Shown here: in pieces, positions 43,055 through 50,967 of the stretch
Position numbering within the stretch: position 1 is the first letter of the stretch
How the letters are laid out: each line of letters opens with the position of its first letter
DNA from: Geothrix sp.
Lineage (GTDB): Bacteria > Acidobacteriota > Holophagae > Holophagales > Holophagaceae
Length of the DNA stretch: 64,000 nucleotides
NCBI GenBank assembly: GCA_030681515.1
Contig: JAUXSE010000020.1
Coordinates: 1 to 64,000, forward strand
Reading direction: 5' to 3'
Notes under the pieces: generated by a model
The model's input: only the letters and a program-made list of their open reading frames with translations
Database searches by the model: none
Told to the model about the DNA's origin: nothing
Made by a program: the position numbers and the translations under genes

Positions 43055-43836
43055 CAGTCTTTCTTTGGTTCGGCGGGGGGTTCCGGCTTCGGCACAGGCG
43101 TCAGATCCGCTGGCTTCGGAACGGGGGGCGGGTCATTCCGGGTCGCGGGATCCTCATAGAAGCGCTGCTCCGTGAAGCGCGTCCACTGGAAGGTGGCGGA
43201 CAGTTTCTGTACCACCACCCGGGCGAAGCCCTTGGCCTCCTCCTCGCGGATCCGGCCATCGTCATCTCTGGAGCCCCGAGGAAGGGGATCCATGGCCTCC
43301 ACCACCTCGACCGGCTCGATGGATTCGACCCACAGGGGCTCGGGATTCCCCGGCTGCATGAGGCGCACCTGGGCCCTCACCACCTGGGGCCGGTAGCCCA
43401 GGCGATCCTGGACGCGCTCCCGATGCATCGCCGCGTGGCTGCCGGCCCACAGGCCCCAGAACAGGCCATCGAATACGCCCCACCCCCGGTTGCCCGAGGC
43501 GGCGCTGAGTACGCCCACGGTGACGCCGGTGGCGACGCCGATGGCCGCGGGGCTGGCCTGGCCAGGAGCCGGGGAAATGTCCCGGATGTCCACCTGGAGT
43601 TCCACGGCCCCCACGGGCGGCGGCACGCCCTCGGGCACCACCACCACGCGGGTGGCGAGCCGGGCCCGCAGGGCGGAGGCGTACTCCTGCTGGAAGCCGT
43701 CCCTGTCCGCAAGGCTGGACGGCAGGCTCACGGTGACGCGGACCGGCGTGGGCCGCTGCCGGAAGGCCTCGACCTCGGGCCGGGTGCAGCCGAACGCGAA
43801 CAGGATGGGGATGAACAGCCAGGGAGCGCGCCGCAT
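43054..43836 (-). CDS. Lipoprotein, unknown function
   Basis: 260-residue lipoprotein: MRRAPWLFIPILFAFGCTRPE, with the lipobox Cys at residue 17 (FAFGC). The mature part has a strand-rich domain (TPVRVTVSLPSS ... VVVVPEGVPPPVGAVELQVDIRDI), a Gly/Ala segment that looks like a hydrophobic hairpin (AAIGVATGVTVGVLSAASG) and a Pro/Lys-rich C-terminus. ATG 43836 was chosen for GGAGG upstream and for the lipoprotein signal. It forms an operon with the zinc-ribbon gene. The family is not recognised. Confidence 0.75.
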   Translation of the reverse strand: MRRAPWLFIPILFAFGCTRPEVEAFRQRPTPVRVTVSLPSSLADRDGFQQEYASALRARLATRVVVVPEGVPPPVGAVELQVDIRDISPAPGQASPAAIGVATGVTVGVLSAASGNRGWGVFDGLFWGLWAGSHAAMHRERVQDRLGYRPQVVRAQVRLMQPGNPEPLWVESIEPVEVVEAMDPLPRGSRDDDGRIREEEAKGFARVVVQKLSATFQWTRFTEQRFYEDPATRNDPPPVPKPADLTPVPKPEPPAEPKKD

Positions 43837-43922
43837 GGGAGACCTCCGCCCCCAGTGTGCGGCCGGGGTGCGGAGGTGTCCAGGAGCCCGGTAGAATGGG
43901 CCTTCATCGAGAGGCGCCACGA

Positions 43923-44954
43923 ATGCTCATTCTTATGGAACCCAGCGCCACGCCTGACCAGGTAAAGGAGGTGCTGTCGCTGCTGGAAGCCTCGGGCATC
44001 CGCTGCCAGGTGAACGAGACGCCGGAATCGCTGAGCATCGTGGCGCCGAATGCCTCCAGGGCCCTGAAGCCCGACCGCATCGAGCCCATGGCCGGCGTGC
44101 GCCGGGTGGTGCCCATCACCAGCCCCTACAAGCTGGCCAGCGCCGATGCCGTGGCGGGGCGCACGGTGGTGGACGTGCGCGGCGTGAGGATCGGCGGCCC
44201 GGAGCTGGCCCTGGTGGGCGGCCCCTGCGGCGTGGAAAGCCGCGAGCAGCTGTTCACGGTGGCGCGCTATGTGGCCGAGGCCGGGGTGAAGCTGCTGCGG
44301 GCGGGCGCCTTCAAGCCCCGCACGAGCCCCTACGCCTTCCAGGGGCTGGGGCTCGAAGGCCTGCGGATGCTGGAGGAGGCCCGCGCCGAGTTCGACCTGG
44401 GCATCGTCACCGAGGCCACCGAAGTGGAGACCTTCGATGCCGTGGAGCGCAGCGCCGACATGGTGCAGATCGGCGCCCGCAACATGCAGAATTTCGCCCT
44501 GCTCCGGCGCGCGGGCCGCTGCGGCAAACCCGTGCTGCTCAAGCGCGGGCCGTCCGCGACACTGGAAGAATGGCTCTACGCCGCCGAATACGTGCTGGGC
44601 GAGGGCAACCGCGATGTGGTGCTGTGCGAACGCGGCATCCGCACCTGGTCCGATCACGCCCGCAACACACTGGACGTGAGCGTGGTGCCGGCGGCCAAGG
44701 CCCTCACCCACCTGCCGGTCATGGTGGATCCCAGCCACGCCACGGGCCGCCGCGATCTGGTGATCCCCTGCGGGCTGGCGGGCGTCGCCGCGGGGGCCGA
44801 TGGCCTGCTGGTGGAGACCCATTGCCATCCAGAAAAGGCCCTCAGCGATGGCCCGCAGGCCCTCCTGCCTTCGGATTTCATCCGGCTGGTGGAGCAGGCC
44901 CAGGCCATCCACCGGGTGCTCCAGGCCCCCAGCCTCACTGGGCTCTGGATGTAG
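43923..44954 (+). CDS. aroF: 3-deoxy-7-phosphoheptulonate (DAHP) synthase
   Basis: 343-residue enzyme that condenses PEP and erythrose-4-phosphate, the first step of aromatic amino acid synthesis. The N-terminal about 75 residues are a ferredoxin/ACT-like regulatory fold (MLILMEPSATPDQVKEVLSLLE). The catalytic barrel has ALVGGPCGVESREQLF (about 97-112), LRAGAFKPRTSPYAFQGLG, MVQIGARNMQNFALL, LLKRGPSATLEEWL and VMVDPSHATGRRD (about 263-275). This is the type I-beta (AroF/KDO8P-like) class. Start ATG 43923 is the conserved MLI. Divergent from the lipoprotein gene. Confidence 0.95.
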   Translation: MLILMEPSATPDQVKEVLSLLEASGIRCQVNETPESLSIVAPNASRALKPDRIEPMAGVRRVVPITSPYKLASADAVAGRTVVDVRGVRIGGPELALVGGPCGVESREQLFTVARYVAEAGVKLLRAGAFKPRTSPYAFQGLGLEGLRMLEEARAEFDLGIVTEATEVETFDAVERSADMVQIGARNMQNFALLRRAGRCGKPVLLKRGPSATLEEWLYAAEYVLGEGNRDVVLCERGIRTWSDHARNTLDVSVVPAAKALTHLPVMVDPSHATGRRDLVIPCGLAGVAAGADGLLVETHCHPEKALSDGPQALLPSDFIRLVEQAQAIHRVLQAPSLTGLWM

Positions 44955-44991
44955 GCGACCGACCATGACACACTAGGTGGTTGGAGTTTCC

Positions 44992-45330
44992 ATGAACGGC
45001 CTCGCCCTCGCGCTTCTCATCCTATTCGGCGTCCTCCTCATCGGGACGATCCTGCTGCAGCCCGGCACCAAGGGCGGCCTTGGGGCCTCCTTCGGCGGCG
45101 GCGGCGCCAACTCCGCCTTCGGCGCCCAGGGCGCCACGCCCTTCCTCTCCAAGGCCACCTACTGGCTGGCGGCGGGCTTCCTGGCCACCACCCTGTTCAT
45201 CGAAGTCCTGATCATCCGGGAGAACCGCTCGGTGCTGGACAAGACCGCCGACAAGCCCACGGCCGCGGCACCCGCCCCCGTGGTTCCCGTTCCGGCCCCG
45301 GCCCCCGCTCCCATCCCCGCGAAGAAATAG
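44992..45330 (+). CDS. secG: Preprotein translocase subunit SecG
   Basis: 112-residue small membrane protein of the SecYEG channel. Two transmembrane helices (about 3-22, 53-72) flank the conserved loop LLQPGTKGGLGASFGGGG. The C-terminus is an Ala/Pro-rich tail (PAPVVPVPAPAPAPIPAKK), longer than in Escherichia coli. The start ATG 44992 has GGAG upstream. tRNA-Leu follows after 69 bases. Confidence 0.94.
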   Translation: MNGLALALLILFGVLLIGTILLQPGTKGGLGASFGGGGANSAFGAQGATPFLSKATYWLAAGFLATTLFIEVLIIRENRSVLDKTADKPTAAAPAPVVPVPAPAPAPIPAKK

Positions 45331-45356
45331 CCTCTGGCTGGCCGCGAAACGGCTCA

Positions 45357-45385
45357 TTGACCGCATCCGCGCTTTGAGAGACACT
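45357..45385 (+). promoter_or_regulatory. Predicted promoter of tRNA-Leu
   Basis: TTGACC (45357-45362), 17 bases, GACACT (45380-45385). Transcription would begin a few bases before the tRNA 5' end at 45400. The -35 is good; the -10 is weak. Confidence 0.4.
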
Positions 45386-45399
45386 TGATCTTCCGCGTT

Positions 45400-45485
45400 G
45401 CCCGCGTGGTGAAATTGGTAGACACGCCATCTTGAGGGGGTGGTGGCCACAAGCCGTAGCAGTTCGAGTCTGCTCGCGGGCACCA
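45400..45485 (+). tRNA. tRNA-Leu(GAG)
   Basis: 86-base gene including encoded CCA. Acceptor stem GCCCGCG (45400-45406) pairs with CGCGGGC (45475-45481). The anticodon arm CCATC-TTGAGGG-GGTGG places anticodon GAG at 45434-45436. A long class II variable arm follows. T-arm GTTCGAGTC is normal. Reads CUC/CUU leucine codons. Confidence 0.96.
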
Positions 45486-45490
45486 AGTAG

Positions 45491-45522
45491 AGAGCGCCGC
45501 TTGCGGCGCTCTTCTTCATTTA
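45491..45522 (+). terminator. Terminator after tRNA-Leu
   Basis: AGAGCGCCGC (45491-45500), loop TT, then GCGGCGCTCT (45503-45512), a perfect 10-bp stem, followed by T-rich TCTTCATTT. Confidence 0.8.
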
Positions 45523-45603
45523 CCGTAGGCCATTCACTTCGCGCAGAAATCCGGCCCAGCCGGGTTTCTGCGCCATGGCAACAAGAGCTGATAGGTTCAG
45601 ACC

Positions 45604-46704
45604 ATGTCCTGGCCTCCGTCTCCCGACCTCCTCGCGCCCCTGGCGCCCTGGTTCGACCAGATGCGGCGCGCCCTGCCCTGGCGAGCCACGAATCTGGATG
45701 CGCCGCACCCGGATCCCTATGCGGTGCTGGTCTCGGAGCTGATGCTTCAGCAGACCCAGGTGGCGACCGTGGTGCCGTACTTCACCCGCTGGATGGACCG
45801 CTTCCCCACGCCGCGGGCCCTCGCGGAGACCGATGAGGACACGGTCCACAAGGCCTGGGAGGGCCTGGGCTATTACCGCCGCGCGCGGTTCCTGAAGGCC
45901 GCCGCGGGTTCCATCGCCGCCGAGGGCTGGCCCGGCGATCTGGATGGCCTGGCGGAACTGCCCGGCCTCGGGCCCTACAGCGCGGCGGCCATGGGCGCCA
46001 TCGCCTTCCAGTGGGCCACCCCCGCCCTGGATGGCAACGCCTTCCGCGTGCTGGCCCGGCTGCTGCTGATCGCGGGTGATCCCAAGGTCCGGGCCGCGGA
46101 GCTGCGGACCTGGCTTGCCCCCGCGCTGGAGGCCCACGGCCCCTCCCGCATGACCCAGGCGATCATGGAACTGGGTGCCACGGCCTGCACACCGGCCCCC
46201 GCCTGCGGGACCTGTCCCCTGGCTGATCGCTGCGGAGCGCATCGCGCGGGGCGCACCGGAGACATCCCGCCCATCGCGAAGCGGGCGAAGGCGAAGGAAT
46301 CCGCCCTCTGGCTCGTGGCCCTCGAAGCGGAGGGCCAGGTCTTGCTGCACCCACCCTCCGCCAAGGGCCTGCTTGCCGGCCTCTGGCGCTGGCCGGCCCT
46401 GGACGCCACGGCCCTGACCCCACAGCTCACGGCCCAAAGCCCACGGCCCATCATCGCCTGGCCAGGCTGGACCCAGGTGTATACCCACCGTCGCGAGGCC
46501 GTGAGCCCCCTCCACATCCGCCTGGATGCGCGGTTCAAGCCCGCCGGGGGCCTGCGCTGGGTGCTCCGCGAGGGCCTCGCGGATCTGCCCCTGGGAAGGC
46601 GGGATCAGCGCCTTCGGGACCTGCTGCCCACCCCGGGACAGACCCCCCTATCGGCGCCGGATCCGCGGGCACTCGTCAAAGCCTGTGCAGCCCCTTCGGA
46701 GTGA
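45604..46704 (+). CDS. mutY: A/G-specific adenine glycosylase
   Basis: 366-residue base-excision repair enzyme that removes adenine paired with 8-oxoguanine. Catalytic Glu in SELMLQQTQVATVVPYF (about 39-55). Helix-hairpin-helix LPGLGPYSAAAMGAIAF (about 119-135), catalytic Asp in PALDGNAFRVLARL (about 140-153). Iron-sulfur motif C-x5-C-x2-C-x5-C (CTPAPACGTCPLADRC, about 197-212), one residue shorter than the usual C-x6-C. The C-terminal NUDIX-like domain (about 228-345) recognises 8-oxoG. It overlaps the convergent sugar-kinase gene by 29 bases. Confidence 0.95.
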   Translation: MSWPPSPDLLAPLAPWFDQMRRALPWRATNLDAPHPDPYAVLVSELMLQQTQVATVVPYFTRWMDRFPTPRALAETDEDTVHKAWEGLGYYRRARFLKAAAGSIAAEGWPGDLDGLAELPGLGPYSAAAMGAIAFQWATPALDGNAFRVLARLLLIAGDPKVRAAELRTWLAPALEAHGPSRMTQAIMELGATACTPAPACGTCPLADRCGAHRAGRTGDIPPIAKRAKAKESALWLVALEAEGQVLLHPPSAKGLLAGLWRWPALDATALTPQLTAQSPRPIIAWPGWTQVYTHRREAVSPLHIRLDARFKPAGGLRWVLREGLADLPLGRRDQRLRDLLPTPGQTPLSAPDPRALVKACAAPSE

Positions 46705-47662
46705 TCCGCAGGTCCAGGGGGGGCAGGCCCATGTCCCGCAACGCGGCCTCGGCGGCCTCGCGCCGGCCATCCTTCACCACCAGCAGGCAGCAGCCGCCAC
46801 CGCCCGCGCCGCAGGGCTTCATGCCGGCGTACCAGCCATCGCGACGGCCCCGATCCCGCACCGCGCGCATGGCGTCGGTCTCCACGGCGGGGGATAGCCG
46901 CACCCGGGCCCGGCCTTCCCGTTCCAGGAGATCCGCCACCGCGGACGGGTCGGAGGGCAGCGCCAGGGCCATGTCGTGGGCGATCTCCCGGATATCCGAC
47001 AGGGATTGTCGCGTCTGGGCGTCGCCTTCAATGAACCGCTTGTAGGCCTCCCAGTTCGTCAGGCCGGAGTGATGGGGCTTGCCGGTGTAGAACACCACCA
47101 GATCCGCCAGCAGGCCCGGGTGGGGATCGAGCCGTTCCCAGCGCGGCGTGGCCTGGTCCCAATGGAGGGCCAACGCCCCGCCCAGCGCCGCCGGAAAGTA
47201 GTCCTGCCAGCCCGTGGGGGTCTGAAGTTCCCGACTTTCCAAGTCACGCAGAACCCCGATCTTGGACGCAAGACCTGCACCGGCTTCTTCGCCCAGGGCC
47301 GCGCCCAGCAGTCCCACGCCCAGACAGGAGGACACCCCCAGGCCCGAGCCCTGGGGTACGGGGCTGTGGATGGACACCGCTGCCGGAGGTGCTCCCGAGG
47401 CATCGAGGGCCCGCCATACCCAGGAGAGCTCCCGGGGCGGTTCCGTGGGCCAGGTCCCGAACGAAAGGTCCATCCCCAGGTCCCGGCTGGTGATCCGGTG
47501 GCCGGGGCCGCCCCGCGACACCTCCAGCTCGATCCACAGATCCACGGCGGCGTTCACGGTGAGGCAGCCGCCCATCATGGCGTAGATGGGCCACAGGTCC
47601 AGCGTCCCTCCCGCGAAATCCACCCGGACGGGAACGCGCCAGATCTCGGGATCCATGGCCAC
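46676..47662 (-). CDS. GHMP-family sugar kinase
   Basis: 328-residue kinase. N-terminal VPVRVDFAGGTLDLWPIY (about 10-27) is the GHMP substrate motif, and VPQGSGLGVSSCLGVGLLGA (about 103-122) the ATP-binding loop. A C-terminal GHMP motif follows (GMKPCGAGGGGCCLLVV, about 280-296). The pattern is closest to heptose-7-phosphate or fucokinase/galactokinase-like GHMP members, so the substrate is a sugar or sugar phosphate. Start at 47662 or ATG 47656. It starts 4 bases after the cpoB stop, on the same strand as cpoB-pal-tolB. Confidence 0.8.
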   Translation of the reverse strand: MAMDPEIWRVPVRVDFAGGTLDLWPIYAMMGGCLTVNAAVDLWIELEVSRGGPGHRITSRDLGMDLSFGTWPTEPPRELSWVWRALDASGAPPAAVSIHSPVPQGSGLGVSSCLGVGLLGAALGEEAGAGLASKIGVLRDLESRELQTPTGWQDYFPAALGGALALHWDQATPRWERLDPHPGLLADLVVFYTGKPHHSGLTNWEAYKRFIEGDAQTRQSLSDIREIAHDMALALPSDPSAVADLLEREGRARVRLSPAVETDAMRAVRDRGRRDGWYAGMKPCGAGGGGCCLLVVKDGRREAAEAALRDMGLPPLDLRITPKGLHRL

Positions 47663-47666
47663 CGGC

Positions 47667-48386
47667 TCAGAGACCGAGGTCGCTCAGTTCCTGCTGCGCG
47701 GTGCGGGCCTCGGGGCTGCCGGAGAATCCGTCCACCAGATCCCGGAAGGCCTTCACGGCCGCGGGCTTCAGCCCCTGCTTGAGCAGAGACTGGGCGCGCT
47801 TGAGCTTCGCGGGCAGGAACTGGGGGGAGGCGGCGTGATCCTTGATGATGCGGTCGAAGGCCATCTGGGCCCTGTCGTAGACGCGCTGGTTGTAGTGGCA
47901 GAGGCCCAGGAAGAAGAGGGCTTCGGGCCGCTTGGAGCTCTGGGGATAGGTTTTCAGGAAGAGATCCAGCCCCTCGGCCGCCAGGGGATAGTTGCCCCGG
48001 TTGTAGTCCAGCACGGCGGCGTTGAAGGCGCGCTCATCCTCGGCGGCGGTCGCGGCGACGGGCTGGTGGGCATCGCCGGCGGGCCGGCTGCCGCCCCTGG
48101 CCTGGCTGTTGAGGCGGTTGTTCAGCACCCGGGTGGTGTCCTGCACCTGGCGCAGGCTCTCCTGGAGATCCGCCTGGAAGCGGCGGTCCTGGCCGCGGGC
48201 CTCGGTCGAGGCCTGCTGGTCCGCCTGGGCCCGCTTGTTGCCCTCCTCCACCGTCTGGCGGAGCTTGAAGACCTCCAGCTTGAGATCCCCCACCTCCTGC
48301 TCCACGCGGCGGAGCTGGTCCTCGGAACCGCACCCGATGGCAAGCAGCGCGGCCAGGGCGGGAAGCATCATCGTGCGGAGGGTCAT
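47667..48386 (-). CDS. cpoB: Cell division coordinator CpoB (YbgF), lipoprotein form
   Basis: 239-residue periplasmic protein. Lipoprotein-type signal (PALAALLAIGCGSE, Cys at residue 19). A coiled-coil trimerisation region (about 25-95, VEQEVGDLKLEVFKLRQTVEE) precedes three TPRs (about 115-235: FNAAVLDYNRGNYPLAAEGLDLFLKTYP, LFFLGLCHYNQRVYDRAQMAFDRII). It coordinates peptidoglycan synthesis with Tol-driven constriction. Escherichia coli CpoB is soluble; a lipid anchor is seen in some other phyla. Confidence 0.88.
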   Translation of the reverse strand: MTLRTMMLPALAALLAIGCGSEDQLRRVEQEVGDLKLEVFKLRQTVEEGNKRAQADQQASTEARGQDRRFQADLQESLRQVQDTTRVLNNRLNSQARGGSRPAGDAHQPVAATAAEDERAFNAAVLDYNRGNYPLAAEGLDLFLKTYPQSSKRPEALFFLGLCHYNQRVYDRAQMAFDRIIKDHAASPQFLPAKLKRAQSLLKQGLKPAAVKAFRDLVDGFSGSPEARTAQQELSDLGL

Positions 48387-48418
48387 GGGATCTCCAGAAT
48401 CGCTTTCAATCCTAGACG

Positions 48419-48450
48419 AAAAAAGCGGGGGCGATCGCCCCCGCTTTTTT
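48419..48450 (-). terminator. Terminator between pal and cpoB
   Basis: A perfect dyad: A6, then GCGGGGGCGATCGCCCCCGC, then T6. It has no separate loop, so the innermost pairs would open to form a 4-base loop. It can terminate on both strands and would separate pal from cpoB transcripts, at least in part. Confidence 0.85.
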
Positions 48451-48464
48451 CGCGCTGGAAATGT

Positions 48465-49196
48465 CTACTTCAGCTTGAACTCGCCGCGGCGGTTCTGGCT
48501 CCAGCAGGCTTCCTTCGCCTCGGTGCAGAGGGGCTTCTCCTTGCCATAGCTGATGGTGGTGAAGCGGGCCTCATCCACGCCCAGGGTCTTGAGGTAGGCC
48601 AGGGCGGCGGCGGCGCGCTTGTTGCCTAGGGCGAGGTTGTACTCGTTGGTGCCGCGCTCGTCACAGTGGCCTTCGATCTCGAGCTTGGCCGCGGGGAAGG
48701 CCTTCATGAAATCGCTGATGCCCTGAAGGATGGCGCGGTCCTTCTCCTTGATCTCGGACTTGTCGTAGTCGAAGTGGATGGACACGAGGGCTGCATCGGC
48801 GGCCTTCCTGAAGGCGGCGGCCTTCTCGGCCTCGGCGGCCTTGCGGGCGGCTTCCTCGGCGGCGGCCTTGGCGTCGGCGGCGGCCTTGGCCTCGGCGGCG
48901 GCCCTGTCGGCGGCGGCCTGATCGGCGGCAGCCTTATCGGCGGCAGCCTTGTCGGCGGCGCCCTTGTCCCAACCATCGTTCCAGCCCTGGATCTTGTGGG
49001 GGATCGCCTTGGCGTCCTTGGCGGTGGCGTAGGGATTGGTCTCGCGGGCCTTCCCGTCCTTGAAGGCCTGGAGGCCCTCGTTGAACGCGGCCTGGGTCTC
49101 CGCCTTGATTTCCTCGGCGGTCTTGGGGGGCTTGCAGGCCAGGCTGCCAAGGGTGAGTACGATGGCCGCGGGGACGAGGTAGATTCCGTATCGCAT
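48465..49196 (-). CDS. pal: Peptidoglycan-associated lipoprotein Pal (OmpA-like)
   Basis: 243-residue outer-membrane lipoprotein. Lipobox LTLGSLAC (Cys at about 20). A long Ala/Lys/Asp linker (about 80-145) is built of near-repeats such as AAADKAAADQAAADR and likely forms a rigid helix. The OmpA-like peptidoglycan-binding domain (about 150-240) carries SIHFDYDKSEIKEKD, LEIEGHCDERGTNEYN and LALGNKRAAAALAYLKTLGV, including the diaminopimelate-binding Asp and Arg. Pal ties the outer membrane to the cell wall and works with TolB, encoded upstream. ATG 49196 was chosen for the lipoprotein signal and an AGGAGG site. Confidence 0.93.
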   Translation of the reverse strand: MRYGIYLVPAAIVLTLGSLACKPPKTAEEIKAETQAAFNEGLQAFKDGKARETNPYATAKDAKAIPHKIQGWNDGWDKGAADKAAADKAAADQAAADRAAAEAKAAADAKAAAEEAARKAAEAEKAAAFRKAADAALVSIHFDYDKSEIKEKDRAILQGISDFMKAFPAAKLEIEGHCDERGTNEYNLALGNKRAAAALAYLKTLGVDEARFTTISYGKEKPLCTEAKEACWSQNRRGEFKLK

Positions 49197-49261
49197 AGGG
49201 TTGTTCCTCCTGGATGAGCCTGAGTATAGATGGAGGGTACTCAGGAAATCGTCATTATTTT

Positions 49262-50542
49262 TCACCTGCCGCGGAGCCAGCGGGGGCTTTGGCAGGCCGA
49301 AAGCTCGGTCAAACGCACGATCTGGCGGCCCGAAAGGTCCGTGGTGAACAACTGGGACGAGCCGAACCGGTTGCTGGTGAACACAAGCCGGCGCTCGTCC
49401 GGGGACCAGGCGGGCGACTCCGACGTGCTCACTCCCGTGGTGATCTGGTAGGCCTTTCCTTCGCCCAGCTTATAGACAAAAAGATCGAACTTGCCTTCGA
49501 ACCGGGAGACATAGGCCACCATGGCGCCGTTTGGACTCCAGGCGGGGCTGGCGTTGTAGAGCCCTTCGCCGGTGAGGCGGCGGAGATTCGAGCCGTCGTC
49601 CTGCATGAGGAAGACCTGCGGCCCGCCTTCGCGGTCCGAGGTGAAGGCGATCTGGGTTCCCTGCGGGTTCCAGCTGGGCTCGGTGCTGATGCCGTTGCCA
49701 TCGGTCAGCCGCCGGGCCCGGCCCGTCAGGAGGTCCAGAACCATGATGTCGCTGTTGCCCCGGCGGTCGCCCTGCACGAAGGCCAGGCGCTTGCCGTCCG
49801 GGGACCACACCGGCGTGGATACCATGCCCCCGGCGCCGGTGAGCGGGTAGAACTTTTCATGGGGGCCGTCCTTGCGGCGCTGGCCCCAGATCTCCGGCGC
49901 GCCACCCTTGTAGGTGACGTAGGCCAGGCGGCCGTCCGGGGCCACCGTGGGCGAGAGGGTGAGGCTGCCGTGCCGGGTGAGCTGCACCAGGCCCGCGCCA
50001 TCCCGGTCCACCTGGAAAATCTCCTTCACGCCCGGCGACAGCTGGCGGACGAAGACGATGCGGCTGGAGGCCACGCCCTTCTCGCCCGTCAAGCGCCCCA
50101 CGAGGTCATCCGCCAGGTAGTGGGCGAGGTGGCGCAGGGGCACGATCCGGTTGGCGTTGTAGGTGCGCGTGAAGACGCCCTTCTCCGCGGCCGTGTCCAG
50201 GGCCGAGGCCTCCAGCTGGAGATCGCCGTTGGCGGCCCGCGAAAAGCGCGTGCTCAGCAGCCACTGGGCCCCGGCCTCCTTCCATGCCTTCACGGGCGCC
50301 GCATCCGCGGGAAGCCCTTCCTGCAGCATGGCGATGACGCCGGTCTCATCCAGATCCCGCTTGAGGACCGCCGTGAACTCCGTGCCCACTTTGGCCTCGT
50401 CCAGGCCCGTGACCTTGGGCGAGGTCATGGCCAGCACCAGCTTCGCGCTGCTGGTGGCGCTCAGCACCACCTCTGTCTGCTGGGCGAAGAGGCCCGGGAC
50501 GGCGAGGGCGCAGAGGAAGGTCCGAATGAGGAATCGCGACAT
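49262..50542 (-). CDS. tolB: Tol-Pal system protein TolB
   Basis: 426-residue periplasmic protein: signal peptide (MSRFLIRTFLCALAVPGLFA), an N-terminal alpha/beta domain (about 25-155) and a six-bladed beta-propeller of repeats of the type SPDGKRLAFVQG / NPQGTQIAFTSDREGG / SPNGAMVAYVS / SPDERRLVFTSNR. TolB binds Pal and TolA and links inner-membrane energy to outer-membrane constriction. ATG 50542 has GGAG upstream. TolQ, TolR and TolA are not in the window. Confidence 0.93.
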   Translation of the reverse strand: MSRFLIRTFLCALAVPGLFAQQTEVVLSATSSAKLVLAMTSPKVTGLDEAKVGTEFTAVLKRDLDETGVIAMLQEGLPADAAPVKAWKEAGAQWLLSTRFSRAANGDLQLEASALDTAAEKGVFTRTYNANRIVPLRHLAHYLADDLVGRLTGEKGVASSRIVFVRQLSPGVKEIFQVDRDGAGLVQLTRHGSLTLSPTVAPDGRLAYVTYKGGAPEIWGQRRKDGPHEKFYPLTGAGGMVSTPVWSPDGKRLAFVQGDRRGNSDIMVLDLLTGRARRLTDGNGISTEPSWNPQGTQIAFTSDREGGPQVFLMQDDGSNLRRLTGEGLYNASPAWSPNGAMVAYVSRFEGKFDLFVYKLGEGKAYQITTGVSTSESPAWSPDERRLVFTSNRFGSSQLFTTDLSGRQIVRLTELSACQSPRWLRGR

Positions 50543-50574
50543 GGAATCTCCGGGCCTGGGCATTCCCCAGCCTA

Positions 50575-50967
50575 TCAGATCGGAGGAATGGATCCGGGCC
50601 GTGCACCTTCACCCTGGGCCATCAGGCCTATCAATGCGGCATTCCGCGGCGGGAAGGGGAGCCGGAGCATCTCCTCCGCCGTGAACCAGCCCCAGGCCAG
50701 ATCCGTCCGGGGATCCCCTTCCGCATCCACCAGGAAAGGGCATAGGCGCACCCCTCCCCCAAGGTCCGGCATCCGCCGCGCCTCGACGGCCACCAGGCCC
50801 ACTTCCTCCCACAGTTCCCGGCGGAGGGCCGCCTCATGGGTCTCACCGGGTTCAACCTTTCCACCAGGGAATTCCCATAGCCCCGGCAGCACGGGATTGG
50901 CTGGGGCGCGGCGCTGAAGAAACCAGCGTCCATCCCGCCGGATCAATGCCAGGACGATATCCATCAT
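50575..50967 (-). CDS. Nudix hydrolase (MutT-like)
   Basis: 130-residue hydrolase. The Nudix box GKVEPGETHEAALRRELWEEVGL (residues 36-58, GX5EX7REXXEEXG) is complete. The start (DIVLALIRRDGRWFLQRRAPANPVLPGLWEFPGG) resembles MutT/8-oxo-dGTPase. Two ATGs in tandem (50967, 50964) overlap the rnhB stop. The pair with rnhB and mutY nearby fits a nucleotide-quality or repair role, but Nudix specificity is not predictable. Confidence 0.9.
   Translation of the reverse strand: MMDIVLALIRRDGRWFLQRRAPANPVLPGLWEFPGGKVEPGETHEAALRRELWEEVGLVAVEARRMPDLGGGVRLCPFLVDAEGDPRTDLAWGWFTAEEMLRLPFPPRNAALIGLMAQGEGARPGSIPPI

Noticed and set aside
45340-45600. Integrated element at the tRNA-Leu 3' end
   Set aside because: The tRNA is followed directly by its terminator and mutY, with no integrase and no repeat of the tRNA 3' end in the window.
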